Assembly: GCF_963678635.1 (NCBI RefSeq)
Contig: NC_087063.1
Span: forward strand, 3,942,580-4,006,579
DNA length: 64,000 bases
Direction of reading: 5' to 3'
Source of the DNA: Symsagittifera roscoffensis
Taxonomy: Eukaryota; Xenacoelomorpha; Acoela; Convolutidae
Part shown: piece by piece, positions 49,743 to 60,599 of the stretch
Numbering within the stretch: position 1 is the stretch's first letter
Layout of the letters: each line of letters opens with the position of its first letter
Notes under the pieces: model-generated
Told to the model about the DNA's origin: nothing
Database searches by the model: none
The model's input: the letters and a program-made list of their open reading frames with translations, nothing else
Translations under genes and position numbers: made by a program

Positions 49743-50118
49743 AAAAAATTTTGAGTTACTGAACAAGAAACTGAATCAGAACGAGGCCAAACTGTGCACT
49801 GTATAGGCGCGCTAGTTAATGCTGCAGGTCACAGAAGTCCACAGACAAGTCTATACACATAATCTAAAATGTAGGTGAACTCCATGTACAAAAGGTTTGT
49901 GAAATCCGCACTCAAATAGACGTAAACTTTGTCGGCATATTGATTTTGTCGCTGAATCCGCAACGAGCAAAAATTGCTAGTTGTTTCAGATTCCTCAAAT
50001 TGAGTTATATTCCGCAAGGCCAGCGGATTCTGCAAATTGTGAGCAGATTCCGCAAATAAAAGGTGATTCAGTAATATTGCAATGTAAATTTTAATGATGT
50101 AAGTGGCAATAAAGACCA
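49743..50118. other. spacer, no gene seen
   Basis: The minus frame 50131-49829 (100 codons) has no motif. Nothing else is recognised. Confidence 0.35.
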
Positions 50119-50245
50119 CCATGGTATCCATTAGATACTGGTATCTATGTGGTATCTTTTAGGTAACTTTTTCATCATCTGATATCTATTGTATCTATAG
50201 TGACTATTTGGTATCTGTTTGGTAACTATTTGAAAACTATTCAAT
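50119..50245. repeat. GGTATCT/GGTAACT array, left flank of transposase relic
   Basis: Repeated words GGTATCTATGT, GGTATCTTTTAGGTAACT and GGTATCTGTTTGGTAACTATT. The same words, same orientation, recur at 52257-52378, so they look like subterminal repeats of one element. Confidence 0.6.
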
Positions 50246-50340
50246 AAATTTTAGTCTTCAACACCCTGTTTTTCCAGAATAATGTTCCGTGTACCTTCTG
50301 AAGTAGAGTTAGTTGTGAAAAATGTCTTTTCCAGAGAACA

Positions 50341-52193
50341 ATGAGAAAGTGCAGTTTCAAAAACCCCTGCAATGAACTAAAACAAAAGTTTCAATGGGCG
50401 CAATGTGTACCTGATAAAACATCAGTGGTGAAGTGCATCCTTGATGGAAGGCTGATAAATATCAGCAATGATATCACTGGAAAACTGTCTCAAAATACAT
50501 GCACAGAAAAACATAAGACTGCAGCCGAAAATGGCCTTGAAGTGATATCAATGTCTACAGTTTCTCTTGCTGTCCTGAGTGAGATGTTTAATGTCTTTTC
50601 TGTCGATTTTTTGTTAGTTTAATTTCCAAAATGTATAACAAGTGGTTTTATAGGTGCTTCCGATATTGAATACAAGCGAGCTGCATTCACACTACTTCAT
50701 GTCTGAAACTGGCACTCAATGCTCCGTCAATTCGATCGAGTGACGTTGCTTCAATGAACCGAGCATTATTCAAGCCAATAATCTCCGACTCTAAATGGGC
50801 TGATATTCGTTGCGGCAGAACAAAAGTGGCATGCCTGGGTGAACACGCGATTGAGCTCTGGGTAAAAAAGAAAGGCAAAAGATGAGTACAATGCCAAGCC
50901 TTTCGGGATACACGCAGACGAAACAACCTGGAACAGTAAATGTCGACTGGTGTTATGGGTGACTTTTTTCAAAGATAAGAAAGTTCATCGGTATCTAAGT
51001 ACAGTGGATTTGGAAGTGGAATTTGATTTAAAAAGAGTTCTGCACTGCTGCTGATGTCACTGCATATGATTTGTTGAAACTTCTGTTGAACTGCATTGGC
51101 CAAGTTTTATACAGAAGTGGTAAAGATTTTTTTCTAACTGCTAAGAACTATCACTCAAAGCTGTATACGAATGATTTACCAATTGAAGTTGGTATAGTTT
51201 CCAGTCCTGCGTTGCTTTTTTTGGAAACCCATCGCTCCTTCGAAGCAGAATTCTCAAGGAGTACTGATCAACAACTTCAAAGTACTTCGCGTATTTTATC
51301 GAGCTACAATAATCGTCAGGTGGATCTGCTTTCGACATTCTCGAAAGTGACTTGGCGAGGTCAGCTTATGTTATAGTCGAACCTGTAGACACCTTCACTT
51401 CCAACACTTATAGAAAGCTCAAAAAATTTTGTCGATTTTCAAATTATTGGACCTGATTGCTAAAGATGAAATCACCTCTCTACTTGCAGATAATCGCGCT
51501 AATGCAACTTTGTTACAAGCAAGTTTTCCAGAAAAAAGTTGTCAATCAATCCAGTTCTCTTTACCAACTTATTGAAATTTTCTACTTATCAATTTTCAAA
51601 ATATGTCAGTTGAGAGGGGGTTTTCCGAGATGAAGCTAGTTGAAGATCGGTATAAAAACCAAATAATGAGTACCACATATGATTCTCTTCGACATCTAAG
51701 ATCTTTTTTCTCCAACGATGATTTCGAAAAGTTTGATCCCCTTCTGAAATCATGAAATCATTGCTGAAAGCAAAGAGAGAAGGTCAACAAGTAAATTCAA
51801 GCAGATAGTGAGGTTCGTTTTCTTAAACCATTTTTTACAATTTCAATACATTAATTCTTGAATACATTTATGATTTGTCTAGACCAACTTAATCACCAGT
51901 TTTGTTACCTGGTTGTTCAAGTTGAAACGCACAAAAGCTTGAGCCAAGAAATCGGAGTTTTTAAGCGTTCTACTCCAAACCTGCTGAAAAATTCCCTGAA
52001 AAAAACTGCAGAAATAGTTAAAAAGACAGCGGAAGAACTGAAAACGAAAAAGAAGAAATTGCACTCCCTGAAAGCTGAACAAAGAGCAGAAGTTCACAAG
52101 AGGGACCAAAAGTCTGCAGACATTGTCGACTCTATGTTTAGGAAAAATGATTTTGTTAAACAAATTTTTGGGATCATTGTGTTTAACAGTTGA
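50341..52193 (+). pseudogene. hAT-like transposase relic
   Basis: Broken frames in order: 50341-50622 with a Cys/His region like a BED-type finger (VVKCILDG then CTEKHK); 50879-50945 with FGIHADETTWNS and VLWVTFF, like a transposase catalytic core; 51071-51376; about 51605-51755 with SVERGFSEMKLVEDRYKNQI, resembling the C-terminal dimerisation block of hAT transposases; and a Lys-rich coiled-coil frame 51858-52193. Stops and shifts separate them. The family assignment is from the SVERGFS-type block and is moderate; it cannot be functional as read. Confidence 0.55.
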
Positions 52194-52256
52194 CTGGTTA
52201 GTTTTTTGTTAAATTTAGTGTTGAACAGTTTGGTTTTTCTTATAAGACCCTGAAGT

Positions 52257-52378
52257 TTTGGTATCTTTTAGTCTCTATGGTGACTATTTTGGTGCTTATA
52301 GTGGTATCTTTTTGGTAACTATCCAAGGGACTGCCAGTTATCTATTTTGTCTCTACTTGGTAACTATTGAGATGGAGG
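52257..52378. repeat. GGTATCT/GGTAACT array, right flank of transposase relic
   Basis: GGTATCTTTTAG, GGTATCTTTTTGGTAACTATC and TTGGTAACTATTGAG, in the same orientation as the left array. Not an inverted terminal repeat. Confidence 0.6.
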
Positions 52379-52435
52379 TGTGGTGGTGACACTGGTAAGT
52401 GGATTATGCAAAACGTTGTTTATGCAAATAAATTG

Positions 52436-52692
52436 AAAAGTTTATTCTTAATTCTGAGATCGTAACGCGAAATATTTTGCGTGGCGAATCATCCCGCAAA
52501 AAAAAATCGTTCCTAATTGAATTGAGGCTTACTAATTGGTCGTATTAGTTTCGTACTACTCAAAATGTTACACATTGATTTTGCCCAAAGTGCATAGTTT
52601 TTCAATATTTTCTTTTCCCAAAAACTATTCGATCTAAATTAAGGGGCAGTCGAAACTTTCAGGGCTTTGCCTTAATATGCGACCAGTTTTGT
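52436..52692 (+). mobile_element. Helentron-like subfamily B, 3' fragment
   Basis: Contains ATTGAATTGAGGCTT and the end GGGGCAGTCGAAACTTTCAGGGCTTTGCCTT, as in other subfamily B copies. The 5' half is absent. Confidence 0.5.
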
Positions 52693-52825
52693 TTTTTTGA
52701 AATTTTATTTAAAATTCGAGATTTTCAATCTGCTCAAATTTTGTTTTGTTTGATTCATGGCCAATTAGTTTGAAGTGTATGGAGCATTAATTGTGACTTT
52801 AATTGTAAACAGCCCTAAATTCTTT

Positions 52826-53708
52826 ATGAGCAGCAAGACCACTCGTATATCAGAGCAAAGCTTTTAATGTTATGACTGCTTCTTAGGATCGGTTTATCAA
52901 ATGACGAATTTATCGGGAAAAAAAATATTTTTCTTATTTTTTACCCCACAGGCCAATGCATATTACAAAGGGGTGCATTGAGCGTCTTGTATCCTAAAAT
53001 TGGAAAAAATGACTTGCCTGACTTCAATATGGAGCGCATTAATCCGCACCTTCATCGTATTACAATATATCACGTGTTAATTATCCCAAATTGGCCAAAT
53101 TAGCAATTTTTAAGCCCCCATAAATTTTTGTTCCGAATTTCGTAACGAAAGTAACAGATATTTGTGCTCGGGTTTTTGTTTTTCTTCAGACAAATTCTTA
53201 CTTTTTAACTAGCCAATTTTGACGTTACTTTTTTTATCATTCGAAAGCTATTGTTGTCCTGAGCTTAAATTTGAAAAATAGTTCACCTGTGATCATTTTT
53301 TGTGAAGTTATGGGGGTTTAAAAACTACCATTTTGGCCAATTTGGTATAATTAACGCGTAAAATTTTTCACGCTTTTAATAATTGCAAGATATAATTGCG
53401 ATCAGTATTAGAAATAGTTCCAAATTTGTTCAAGGAAGCTAAAATGACATAATTGATTTGTTAGTAGGAGCAAATTTTATCACTTTGTACATAATATGGC
53501 GTGTGGGGGGAGATTTTAACGTTATTTTATTACGTTTTAATTTTTATAATAATACTGCTCTATAGACCTTAAAAAGCCGTCGAAACATTCAAAACTTTGC
53601 CCTAATACGAGCAGTCTTGTTCAAGTTTGAGATATATATTAAGTTCGACTGAATATAAAAACCACCACAAGCATAAATTTTCCTCCCTTTCTTCGAAAGC
53701 CGGAACAA
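52826..53708 (-). mobile_element. Helentron-like copy (minus) interrupted by a plus-strand copy
   Basis: The 3' portion is 52826-53127 and the 5' portion resumes at 53622-53708, ending CTTCGAAAGCCGGAACAAA. The piece between is a separate full-length copy in the opposite orientation. Confidence 0.55.
53128..53621 (+). mobile_element. Helentron-like element, nested full-length copy
   Basis: 494 bp from TTGTTCCGAATTTCGTAACG to ACGAGCAGTCTTGT, with the usual interior but a degraded central palindrome and 3' hairpin. Confidence 0.65.
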
Positions 53709-54069
53709 AAATCATTAAAGCAAAAATTTACCAACGTAAATTTGGTGTGTTCAAAGCGCATTGGATAAAACTTTCTTTCAAAATTTAATGAACGGCCGAA
53801 GCCATTCTTGATTTTCTTTACATAATTATTATCAGTTTAGCCTGCTGCAAAACATTACCAATAAAAAACAGCCGAAAGATAGTTCAAATATAAAGCTTAC
53901 AAATGATCTAAAATACTGTGTTGAAGAGCAATTGATAAAATGGGACATCTGATTTTGGTAGGTAGGGAATGTTTTTTTCCTGTTCTTTCATGTTTGTTTT
54001 CTTTATCTCAAGATAACAGCCTAGACGAGCTTGCTAGCTCAATTATGTGTCCTAGCTGATGAACTTGTT

Positions 54070-54135
54070 TTTGTTCCAACTTTCGAGGAAAGTGAGGAAT
54101 ATGTGCCCGAGTTTTTTTTTATTCAGACCGATTTT
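54070..54135 (+). mobile_element. Helentron-like 5' end fragment
   Basis: GTTCCAACTTTCGAGGAAAG and then ATATGTGCCCGAGTTTTTTT match the 5' 60 bp of the family; the rest is absent. Confidence 0.5.
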
Positions 54136-54400
54136 AGAAACGTTGACTGCGTATGGGTATCGATCCGGAAATCTCAAGATTGCCAAGAGAGTACGCGTGT
54201 CTTTTTTTAAAGATGAGTTTTATCAGCAGAATATAAAATTAGTGATTCCACCAACAATAGACTAACGTTCAAATTTACTACGACCAATTAGCTAGCCTGA
54301 ATTCAATTTGGAAACATTTTGTTGCGCGGGATAATTTGCCACACATAAATAATTCAGCATTATGATTAAACTCTTCAAAGCGCGCATAATTTAGTTCAGG

Positions 54401-54638
54401 TGTAGTATTTAAAATACTACACAGACAAAAGACCATTGTCTTAATTGTTTATTTAACGACCCAATTCTAAATCGGAGCGTGCCATTTAAATTAAAGCCTC
54501 TTTTCACTAAATCAGATATTGACTGATTTACTCTTATTAGGACTATAAAATCTTGTTTTGAAAATCCACTCCTTTTTAAATACTTGTCCAATTTTTCTCA
54601 TTTTTTCATGCTCACTATTTTAAAAGGGCGGCGATTAT
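54401..54638. repeat. 238-bp direct repeat, left copy
   Basis: Starts with the perfect palindrome TGTAGTATTT-A-AAATACTACA and contains a second hairpin (AAATCAG...CTGATTT). It matches 56293-56530 with about four substitutions and no indels. Together the two flank a 228-codon ORF. Confidence 0.9.
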
Positions 54639-55414
54639 ACCCTTAAATACAACAAATTTTCAGAAGCAACACTTTGAAATTTGGACCGCATCATCATTAA
54701 GATTGTGTATGTTAAATTTTTGCATCATGAGGTTCAGGACGACTTTTCTGTACTAAAGATGTGAACATGGATTGGTGCAGGGGATTAAAATCGAAGAAGA
54801 ATTATTACACTTATCTTATCGAATATTATACCGTTTGTAATTAGTCTTCAACTTTCCTTACTTTTGACATTTCATTTTTTAAAATTCCTTAGTCACATCT
54901 TTTCCATATTTTATCAGAAAATGAAACAAAGATTCCTGGTTATGACAAAAAAGCTGTCAAATGCAATATTATTTTTGTTTATACCTGCCTTACAACTTTT
55001 ACAATTTTTTATTCGTTAATATTTGCATCTAGTAAATCCTAACCCAAAGTTTATAGCTGTATAATTTGTTAAGGACCCCATGGTAAGCCTGTGGATGACC
55101 CAGGTGGACGAACATTTAAGATTAGGGGTTAATTATTGCCCAAATTTCCATTTTTGCTTTAACTACATAAGTTTAATATCTGAGCTTAACTCAGTGTTGT
55201 AAAGTGCTTTTTTCCTGTGGTTAATAAACACCATGATCGTCTTTCTTCATTTGTTTTCCGTGGTGGGTTTGTGTGAAACCACAAAATTATATTTTCCATC
55301 CTTTATATATACAATTTTACACTTTTTTAAATGTCCTTAATTATTCAAATTTGATAATAAGCCTTAGTATCCGGTTGTAATTCAGGATTTTGAATATTTA
55401 CTTATTTTACATTG
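54639..55414. other. region between the left 238-bp repeat and the coiled-coil ORF
   Basis: A+T-rich, no frame of note. A slightly G+C-richer patch lies at 55075-55125. A 5' untranslated exon for the downstream ORF is possible but not shown. Confidence 0.35.
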
Positions 55415-56098
55415 ATGTTTAGCAAAATGGAATATGACCCAATTTTGAATTGGAACTGCCGAAATGCTGATCCAGCACCAGAGGAGTTTAAAAGAAAATT
55501 GCCTCTCAGAAAGAAGCAACGAAAATCTGTAGCAGTACAATCTTTGTCAATGGACGACGGGTTAAATAAAAACCCTCGAAATTTCCCCAGTCTAAATCAA
55601 AGATTGGAACTGCAGAACAGCAGAGAGGTAAAATTGGATACTGAAAACCTTAGATTCTTAACGAAATTGAAGTATTCAGTTAAGCAAAATCATAACAGAT
55701 GGAAACTGCCATCGTTTATTGAATTCGTCAACTCAATGACAATGGAAAAGGCGATGATGCCTGTCGATTTCATAACCCAACAAGAAGTGGTTATAAAGAA
55801 CGAAACCAACTTCTGGAAGTTAAAGAAGAGAGAGGAACACGGCTACATCCTGAAGGCAGGAGGAACACAAGTCACCATCCCGTTTGAGGGAGTAACTGCC
55901 TTCCCGAACTATGTAAAAGCTAAACAGGAACAAGACGATATTCAAGAGCTTACGGACGGGATGAGCAGACTGCGAATCAAGAACAAAATAAAAAAAAAGA
56001 AAATCGTCAAGTTGCAACAGAAACTCGAGGCTTCACAGAGGAAAATAGCGATCCTCAGATCGTACAATGTGGAGCTAGAAGCCGGAAGGAAGCTCTAG
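55415..56098 (+). CDS. unrecognised 227-aa basic coiled-coil protein between direct repeats
   Basis: ATG at 55415 (a second at 55427), stop TAG at 56096-56098. An in-frame stop at 55391 limits the 5' end unless the TTTAG at about 55419-55423 is a splice acceptor. The protein is basic at the N-terminus (KLPLRKKQRK), has a middle block (RWKLPSFIEFVNSM; QVTIPFEGVTAFPNYVK) that looks like a folded domain, and ends in a Lys-rich heptad coiled coil (KKKIVKLQQKLEASQRKIA). I do not recognise a family. It is intact and richer in G+C than its surroundings, so probably under selection or recently acquired. The two near-identical 238-bp repeats 1 kb upstream and 0.2 kb downstream suggest it may belong to a mobile unit. 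Confidence 0.6.
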   Translation: MFSKMEYDPILNWNCRNADPAPEEFKRKLPLRKKQRKSVAVQSLSMDDGLNKNPRNFPSLNQRLELQNSREVKLDTENLRFLTKLKYSVKQNHNRWKLPSFIEFVNSMTMEKAMMPVDFITQQEVVIKNETNFWKLKKREEHGYILKAGGTQVTIPFEGVTAFPNYVKAKQEQDDIQELTDGMSRLRIKNKIKKKKIVKLQQKLEASQRKIAILRSYNVELEAGRKL

Positions 56099-56292
56099 AA
56101 GAAATTTAGAGCTTTTGAGAACAAAAGCCTTATATAAATTTGAGTCCATTAACCTAACCTATCTACATACTTTTTTCATTTGATGTTCTTTTTAAATGTT
56201 AAAACTATAGTATTTAATCATTAATGTGTTTAAATTTTCACCATGGTAACTGTAAGAATCGAACAGCTTAATTTTCTAAAAAAGGGGTGAGT
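56099..56292 (+). other. 3' flank of the coiled-coil ORF
   Basis: 194 bp to the right 238-bp repeat. TATATAAATTTG near 56133 is the only motif of note; no clear AATAAA. Confidence 0.35.
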
Positions 56293-56530
56293 TGTAGTAT
56301 TTAAAATACTACACAGACAAAAGACCATTGTCTTAATTGTTTATTTAACGACCCAATTCTAAATTGGAGCGTGCCATTTAAATTAAAGCCTCTTTTCACT
56401 AAATCAGATATTGACTGATTTACTCTTATTAGGACTATAAAATCTTGTTTTGAAAATCCACTCCTTTTTAATTACTTGTCCAATTTTTCTCATTTTTTAA
56501 TGCTCACTATTTTAAAAGGGCGGCAATTAT
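56293..56530. repeat. 238-bp direct repeat, right copy
   Basis: Same orientation and length as 54401-54638, offset 1892 bp. It starts with the same palindrome. Flanking bases differ at once on both sides (GG|TG versus GT|TG; TATAC versus TATTA), so the boundaries are sharp. Confidence 0.9.
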
Positions 56531-57425
56531 TAACACGTCCCTTTTAACTTTGACTTGAAAACAAATTGATAAATATTTAGCAGTCTTGCCGGCTGCACTG
56601 AAATTCTCCTTGCTTTGATTAAGCAGAGATGCACCTGCAATATGATGCATCAGAGAGAGTAATATGAATTTTTAATCAGATAAAACTGAAAGTTGCGGTT
56701 TTAATCAAAGAGGACTAATAATTTAAAAATATTTGATTTGAAAAAATCAAATAAAAACTAGTTGAAAATTCCCTTATAAGAAAGGAAGAATAAAGGAGCA
56801 GGTGAAACCTGAACAATGAAAGATTGAATCAGCCGCCGGTTTATGCTTACGAGCAAAAGGACTGGCCTGAAATCTTCAGTGTTTCATTTTGCTCAGTAAG
56901 CAGCAAATCAGATCTCTTCAGTCAGATCTTTTCAAAATAAATTTTTCTTTATTTCTGCCTTTACAATAAAACTAAACTAGCCTTTTTCACAAATAAAATA
57001 GAGAATAAATTCTCATTTAAAGTTCGATAAAATTATAAATCGAGATACTCATACTTGAGGAAGTCTGGACTACAAGTACCCAAAGGACTACGGCAAAGAC
57101 GATGCTGACGACCAAAACAGAAGTGCCGAAGTGGACACAATCAAGGGCGACCCATACATATTAATCAGCCATCGACCTTAGTAAGAAGATAAAATATTGA
57201 TGAACAAAATAAGATTAGCTCAACCTCCCCTCAGGTATATTTCTCTAAGCTGTTCGATTCGTTTATATAATCCAATAACCCAGTGCTTTGTATTTAACCA
57301 ACTAATTAATTCATACCTTTTCTAACTATTGTTTTTCTCTAACTTTTGTCAAGACAACTTGACGATCTAAGGTGAGACTTATAACTTAGCATAAAATTAC
57401 TAAGCATTCAACCAGCAATGAGCGC
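56531..57425 (+). other. region with one possible exon (about 57059-57180)
   Basis: Plus-strand 57059-57180 reads DYKYPKDYGKDDADDQNRSA and continues to SHRP, then a GTAAGA donor. It is unusually G+C-rich and charged for this region, preceded by CTTGAG as a weak acceptor. No partner exon is found in matching phase, so it is only a candidate. The rest of the interval holds nothing recognised. Confidence 0.3.
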
Positions 57426-57648
57426 TTAGTAAACAGGACATGGCCAATTTGGCAAATTTCAATTCCCCAGAACAAAAAATAATCGGAGGTAAAATATTTT
57501 TTTAAATTTGAGCTCAAGAAGTCAATAGCTTCAATTGGGTATAAAAAGTTTTTGTTGAAAACTATTATTTCGATCGACGAAAATTGACTAAATAAAAAAA
57601 ACCACACCGAGCATAAATATTCCGTTTTCTTCGAAAGTCGGAACAATT
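57426..57648 (-). mobile_element. Helentron-like 5' half fragment
   Basis: Ends ACCGAGCATAAATATTCCGT...TTCGAAAGTCGGAACAA (5' terminus on the minus strand). The portion toward 57426 is diverged and the 3' half is missing. Confidence 0.5.
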
Positions 57649-57789
57649 AAACTAAGAGCATAAAAATTGGTTTAAATTCTGTTGAGAGAACTTCACTTGT
57701 TCTTTACAAGTAGTCTAAGAACTCGGTTAAAACATATTAAAAAATTTAATTCGATTGTTCAAAACTATATATCCTCTGAAATAATGAAA

Positions 57790-58434
57790 TTATTTGTCAA
57801 TTGAATAGTACGAAGATCTGCAAACGGGACATGAAAATTGCTCGTTCAGCGATAATTCTTCGAAAGTTTTTAGACACTGTGCGTGAAAAACATGCGTGCA
57901 TGAACAAACAGTCAAAGTTTTGTTGGCCACAAGTTGAAACATACAAATTGGACATTCGGAAGTTTCGTCTATTCTTGAAAAAGCTTTTCCGCAAACATCG
58001 TCCCAAAAATCCTGGCTTAAATTTAACTGATGGTTTTCTAACATTTTCTGCTCGTTAAAATTATCCATTATTTTTCTGCTATTTCTTAAATCAACGTCGA
58101 TCTCCCGTAAAAACGAGTCAACATCAGTACTGTACATCGAAAGCATTCGTTGCGTGATTTCTTCGAATTTTTGCATGAAGTATTTCTCGCGTAGTTTCGG
58201 ATCTTTCGGTGGATGAGTTTCTCGAATTTTCTTGTACCATTTCCTGACTACAAATCCTTTCCAAGTGGCCTGGATTTTAGTCGCGCACTGGCTTTTGTAA
58301 GCTTTGCTAGCCTCGTGTATGATTCGCTTCTGGTACTGATCCTTTCGACACATAGGACAACATTTTTTGCCTGTGAATCTCTCAAACGCTTCCAGACAAG
58401 TTTGATGAAAAGTATGCGAGCATGAAGTTATCAG
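57790..58434 (-). CDS. RNF32: RNF32-like double RING / IQ protein, third coding exon
   Basis: Acceptor TTTCAG before 58434; stop at the 57790 end. It joins in phase 0 to exon 2. It completes RING 1 (CSHTFHQTCLEAF...CCPMCRK), then an IQ motif (ATKIQATWKGFVVRKWYKK, calmodulin-type), a conserved helical linker (KLREKYFMQKFEEI) and RING 2 (ECPICMFQL...CTHVFHAQCLKTF...CPVCRSSYY). Two RING-H2 fingers with an IQ motif between them is the specific architecture of RNF32. As a RING protein it should be an E3 ubiquitin ligase; its biological role is poorly known. All zinc ligands appear present. Confidence 0.92.
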   Translation of the reverse strand: MITSCSHTFHQTCLEAFERFTGKKCCPMCRKDQYQKRIIHEASKAYKSQCATKIQATWKGFVVRKWYKKIRETHPPKDPKLREKYFMQKFEEITQRMLSMYSTDVDSFLREIDVDLRNSRKIMDNFNEQKMLENHQLNLSQDFWDDVCGKAFSRIDETSECPICMFQLVANKTLTVCSCTHVFHAQCLKTFEELSLNEQFSCPVCRSSYYSIDK

Positions 58435-58697
58435 CTGAAACATAAGTTTTATTCAATACAATATATTTTTCGCGCTCTCAGAAAGATCATTATTTAATAC
58501 GTTTTGACATTGGTGAAAAAAATGTTCTGTCAAATCGAATAATTAGTAGTCATTCTTTGGATATCCGTAGAATGTTCACATCACAAAATTTAAAAAAAAC
58601 GGGAATGAACGTCCTTTTTAAATTGACCAAATTCTTGTTTTTGCCGAATAAAGGTTTTAAAAACTTTTCTTCATTTCATAACATTTAAAACCATAAC

Positions 58698-59049
58698 CTG
58701 TTTCTGTGCGCCCAATGTCTCCTTGCATATGACACAAGGGGACGAATAATCCCCCCTCTCGCCCGCCTGTTTCTTCACACTTTGCCACTGTTGTTCATTC
58801 AACTTCCTCTCTTCAGCACTGACAATGCCCAAAACACCTGGTAAAATACCCAGTTTTTGGGCTAACGAGGGTTTAGCTGCCATTCCCTTTTCTTCGTCTT
58901 CTTCGATCACGTGATCTTGTTCCTCTTGTTCGGCTTTTGTTTGTTTTGTTTGTTTGTGTTTGTTGGTTTGCTTTGACTTCAAACCGGTGTCAATTACTGA
59001 TGTGGCTTTCGGCTTTCTGATTTTCTGCTCAACCGGCTGACTGTTGAGT
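58698..59049 (-). CDS. RNF32: RNF32-like gene, second coding exon
   Basis: Begins at 59049 (acceptor CTTAG) or 59040 (acceptor AACAG), both in the same phase; donor CAG/GTTATG at 58698. Frame: SVIDTGLKSKQ, a Lys/Thr/Gln-rich stretch, SLAQKLGILPG (a conserved RNF32 block) and the first cysteine pair of RING 1 (CVICKETLGAQKQ). The next exon supplies the rest of the RING. Confidence 0.88.
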
Positions 59050-59078
59050 CTAAGTCAGATTAGAAAATAGTTAAAAAA

Positions 59079-59280
59079 GGATCTACTAAACAATCTCTCC
59101 CCCCTATGGTACCTACTTAAGAATCTTCACGCCTATAAATAAATACAGTAAATTAGCACTGAGCTTTCTATTGAGAATTATAATTTTGCTGCATTCTGAT
59201 TGGTTGAAAAATTGACCATTTTGACCTACTTAACAATCTCCCCCCTTTCTTGAAAGGGGTGGAGATTGTTAAGTAGATCC
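59079..59280. mobile_element. small TIR element in intron 1 of the RNF32-like gene
   Basis: 202 bp: GGATCTACTAAACAATCTCT at the left, GGTGGAGATTGTTAAGTAGATCC at the right (imperfect inverted ends), core TTCTGATTGGTTGAAAA. Starts only about 30 bp upstream of exon 2. Confidence 0.75.
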
Positions 59281-59559
59281 AAAAAAATTTATTGAACAAA
59301 CACTGATCGATGAACTTAAAGTTTTACGGTTTTTTTGTAGTTCATATAGCGTTTCTGCGAGTTTGAAGCCTGCAGGACCTTTTGTATCAGCTAAATGCTT
59401 GTATTAAGTACTAGTGCTCAAAAGTAATTACTAAGATTTTCTGAAATCATCTGAGGCAAGAAACAAAATGCATTAAACAAAGTCTACAAGTTGAAAGTAT
59501 TTCATTAAAAAAGGTTCTATTTTAAGGTTCAAAAGCGTCAAAAGTTGTTATAATTCTAC

Positions 59560-59795
59560 CTGTGATTGAATGATGACAGATTGAATTCCGATGACATATT
59601 TCGCATAATGTGGTCTTGAAGTGCCACGGAAACCATAGCCAGACTGCTTCCCCCACTGGTAGAAGCAGACGAGACGGAGGCGGAGGAGCCACCCGCTCGC
59701 ACTCCGACGCCACGGTGAGCAGCGCCACTTCCGAAGTTCGAGGACGACCTCCCACCCGTTGACATATAACTCCTATTTCGATTGCCAAAACTCAT
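59560..59795 (-). CDS. RNF32: RNF32-like gene, first coding exon
   Basis: ATG at 59795; donor CACAG/GTAGAA at 59560, phase 2, fitting exon 2. The exon encodes a Gly/Ser-rich N-terminus and then VALQDHIMRNMSSEFN, which resembles the conserved VALQDHI block near the start of vertebrate RNF32. With exons 2 and 3 the protein is about 410 aa, slightly longer than the vertebrate form because of the Gly/Ser-rich start. Confidence 0.85.
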
Positions 59796-60592
59796 TATGA
59801 ATCATTACCATTCGAGTTCGTTTCCAGGGGTAGTTTAAATGAACCTGAAGACCTTTATAGAGGTCGGTCTGAATATATGATGATAAAGTTTGACGTCGTC
59901 GACAAATGATTTGTAAATTAAATGTTTTACTTATTTTTTCAACCAACTTTTGGAACTAAAATTTGTAATTTTCTGATGTTTTTTTTCAGAATTCATCTGA
60001 CTTTATCATATGCGTAATGCATTTTTATTTGGTAATATATCTGCGTTGTTTATAATACCAAGATGGTACGTGTATAATTTTGTATTGTACTGAACGTCTT
60101 ATTTAAAACGCACGCTCACGTGTTTTTATCAATCAATGGTTATACATGAAAAATGCGTACAAGCAAAAATAAATTTCATTCTAAATTTCATTCAGGACAA
60201 TATAATTTTCAGGTTTTCGCGGTCACCGATTAAAAACCTGTATTCAATGAAAACTTGTCACCTCAACTGAAATTTATCGGTCACCTGAAACTTAAGCGTG
60301 GCATATTTTTGCTACTAACCACTAACGACAACCCACAAAGAACTCATTATTAAACAAATCTTCAGTTATTTTTTCAGTTTTTCCCCATTCAATTAAATCA
60401 TGGACCGTTTGAAATAAATTTTTGTTCAATAATGGTGACCGGAAACAATTACATTGGCATCGAAACCGGAAGATTTGAATCCTCAAAAATGTTTTCTCGA
60501 TACTATATAACCTAAAAGAGTTTCTAAATTTTTTTTCTAAAGCTCTTTTATTTCTGAAGCATCCGTCTGTCAGTTGCAGATATCTACAAGTA
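59796..60592. other. upstream region of the RNF32-like gene
   Basis: About 800 bp between the RNF32-like ATG and the next gene's last exon, which should contain the promoter. No TATA box or known element is confidently placed. Confidence 0.4.
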
Positions 60593-60599
60593 GTGCACT

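Noticed and set aside
49829-50131. 100-codon minus frame as a gene
   Set aside because: No motif or supporting context; overlaps the GGTATCT array.
54401-54638. 238-bp repeats as Penelope-type terminal repeats with a hammerhead ribozyme
   Set aside because: No CTGANGA plus GAAA hammerhead core found on either strand, and no Penelope RT between the repeats.
56803-56905. Possible small exon on plus strand (QPPVYAYEQKDWPEIF)
   Set aside because: In-frame TGA just upstream with no acceptor after it, and phase does not match the candidate exon at 57059.
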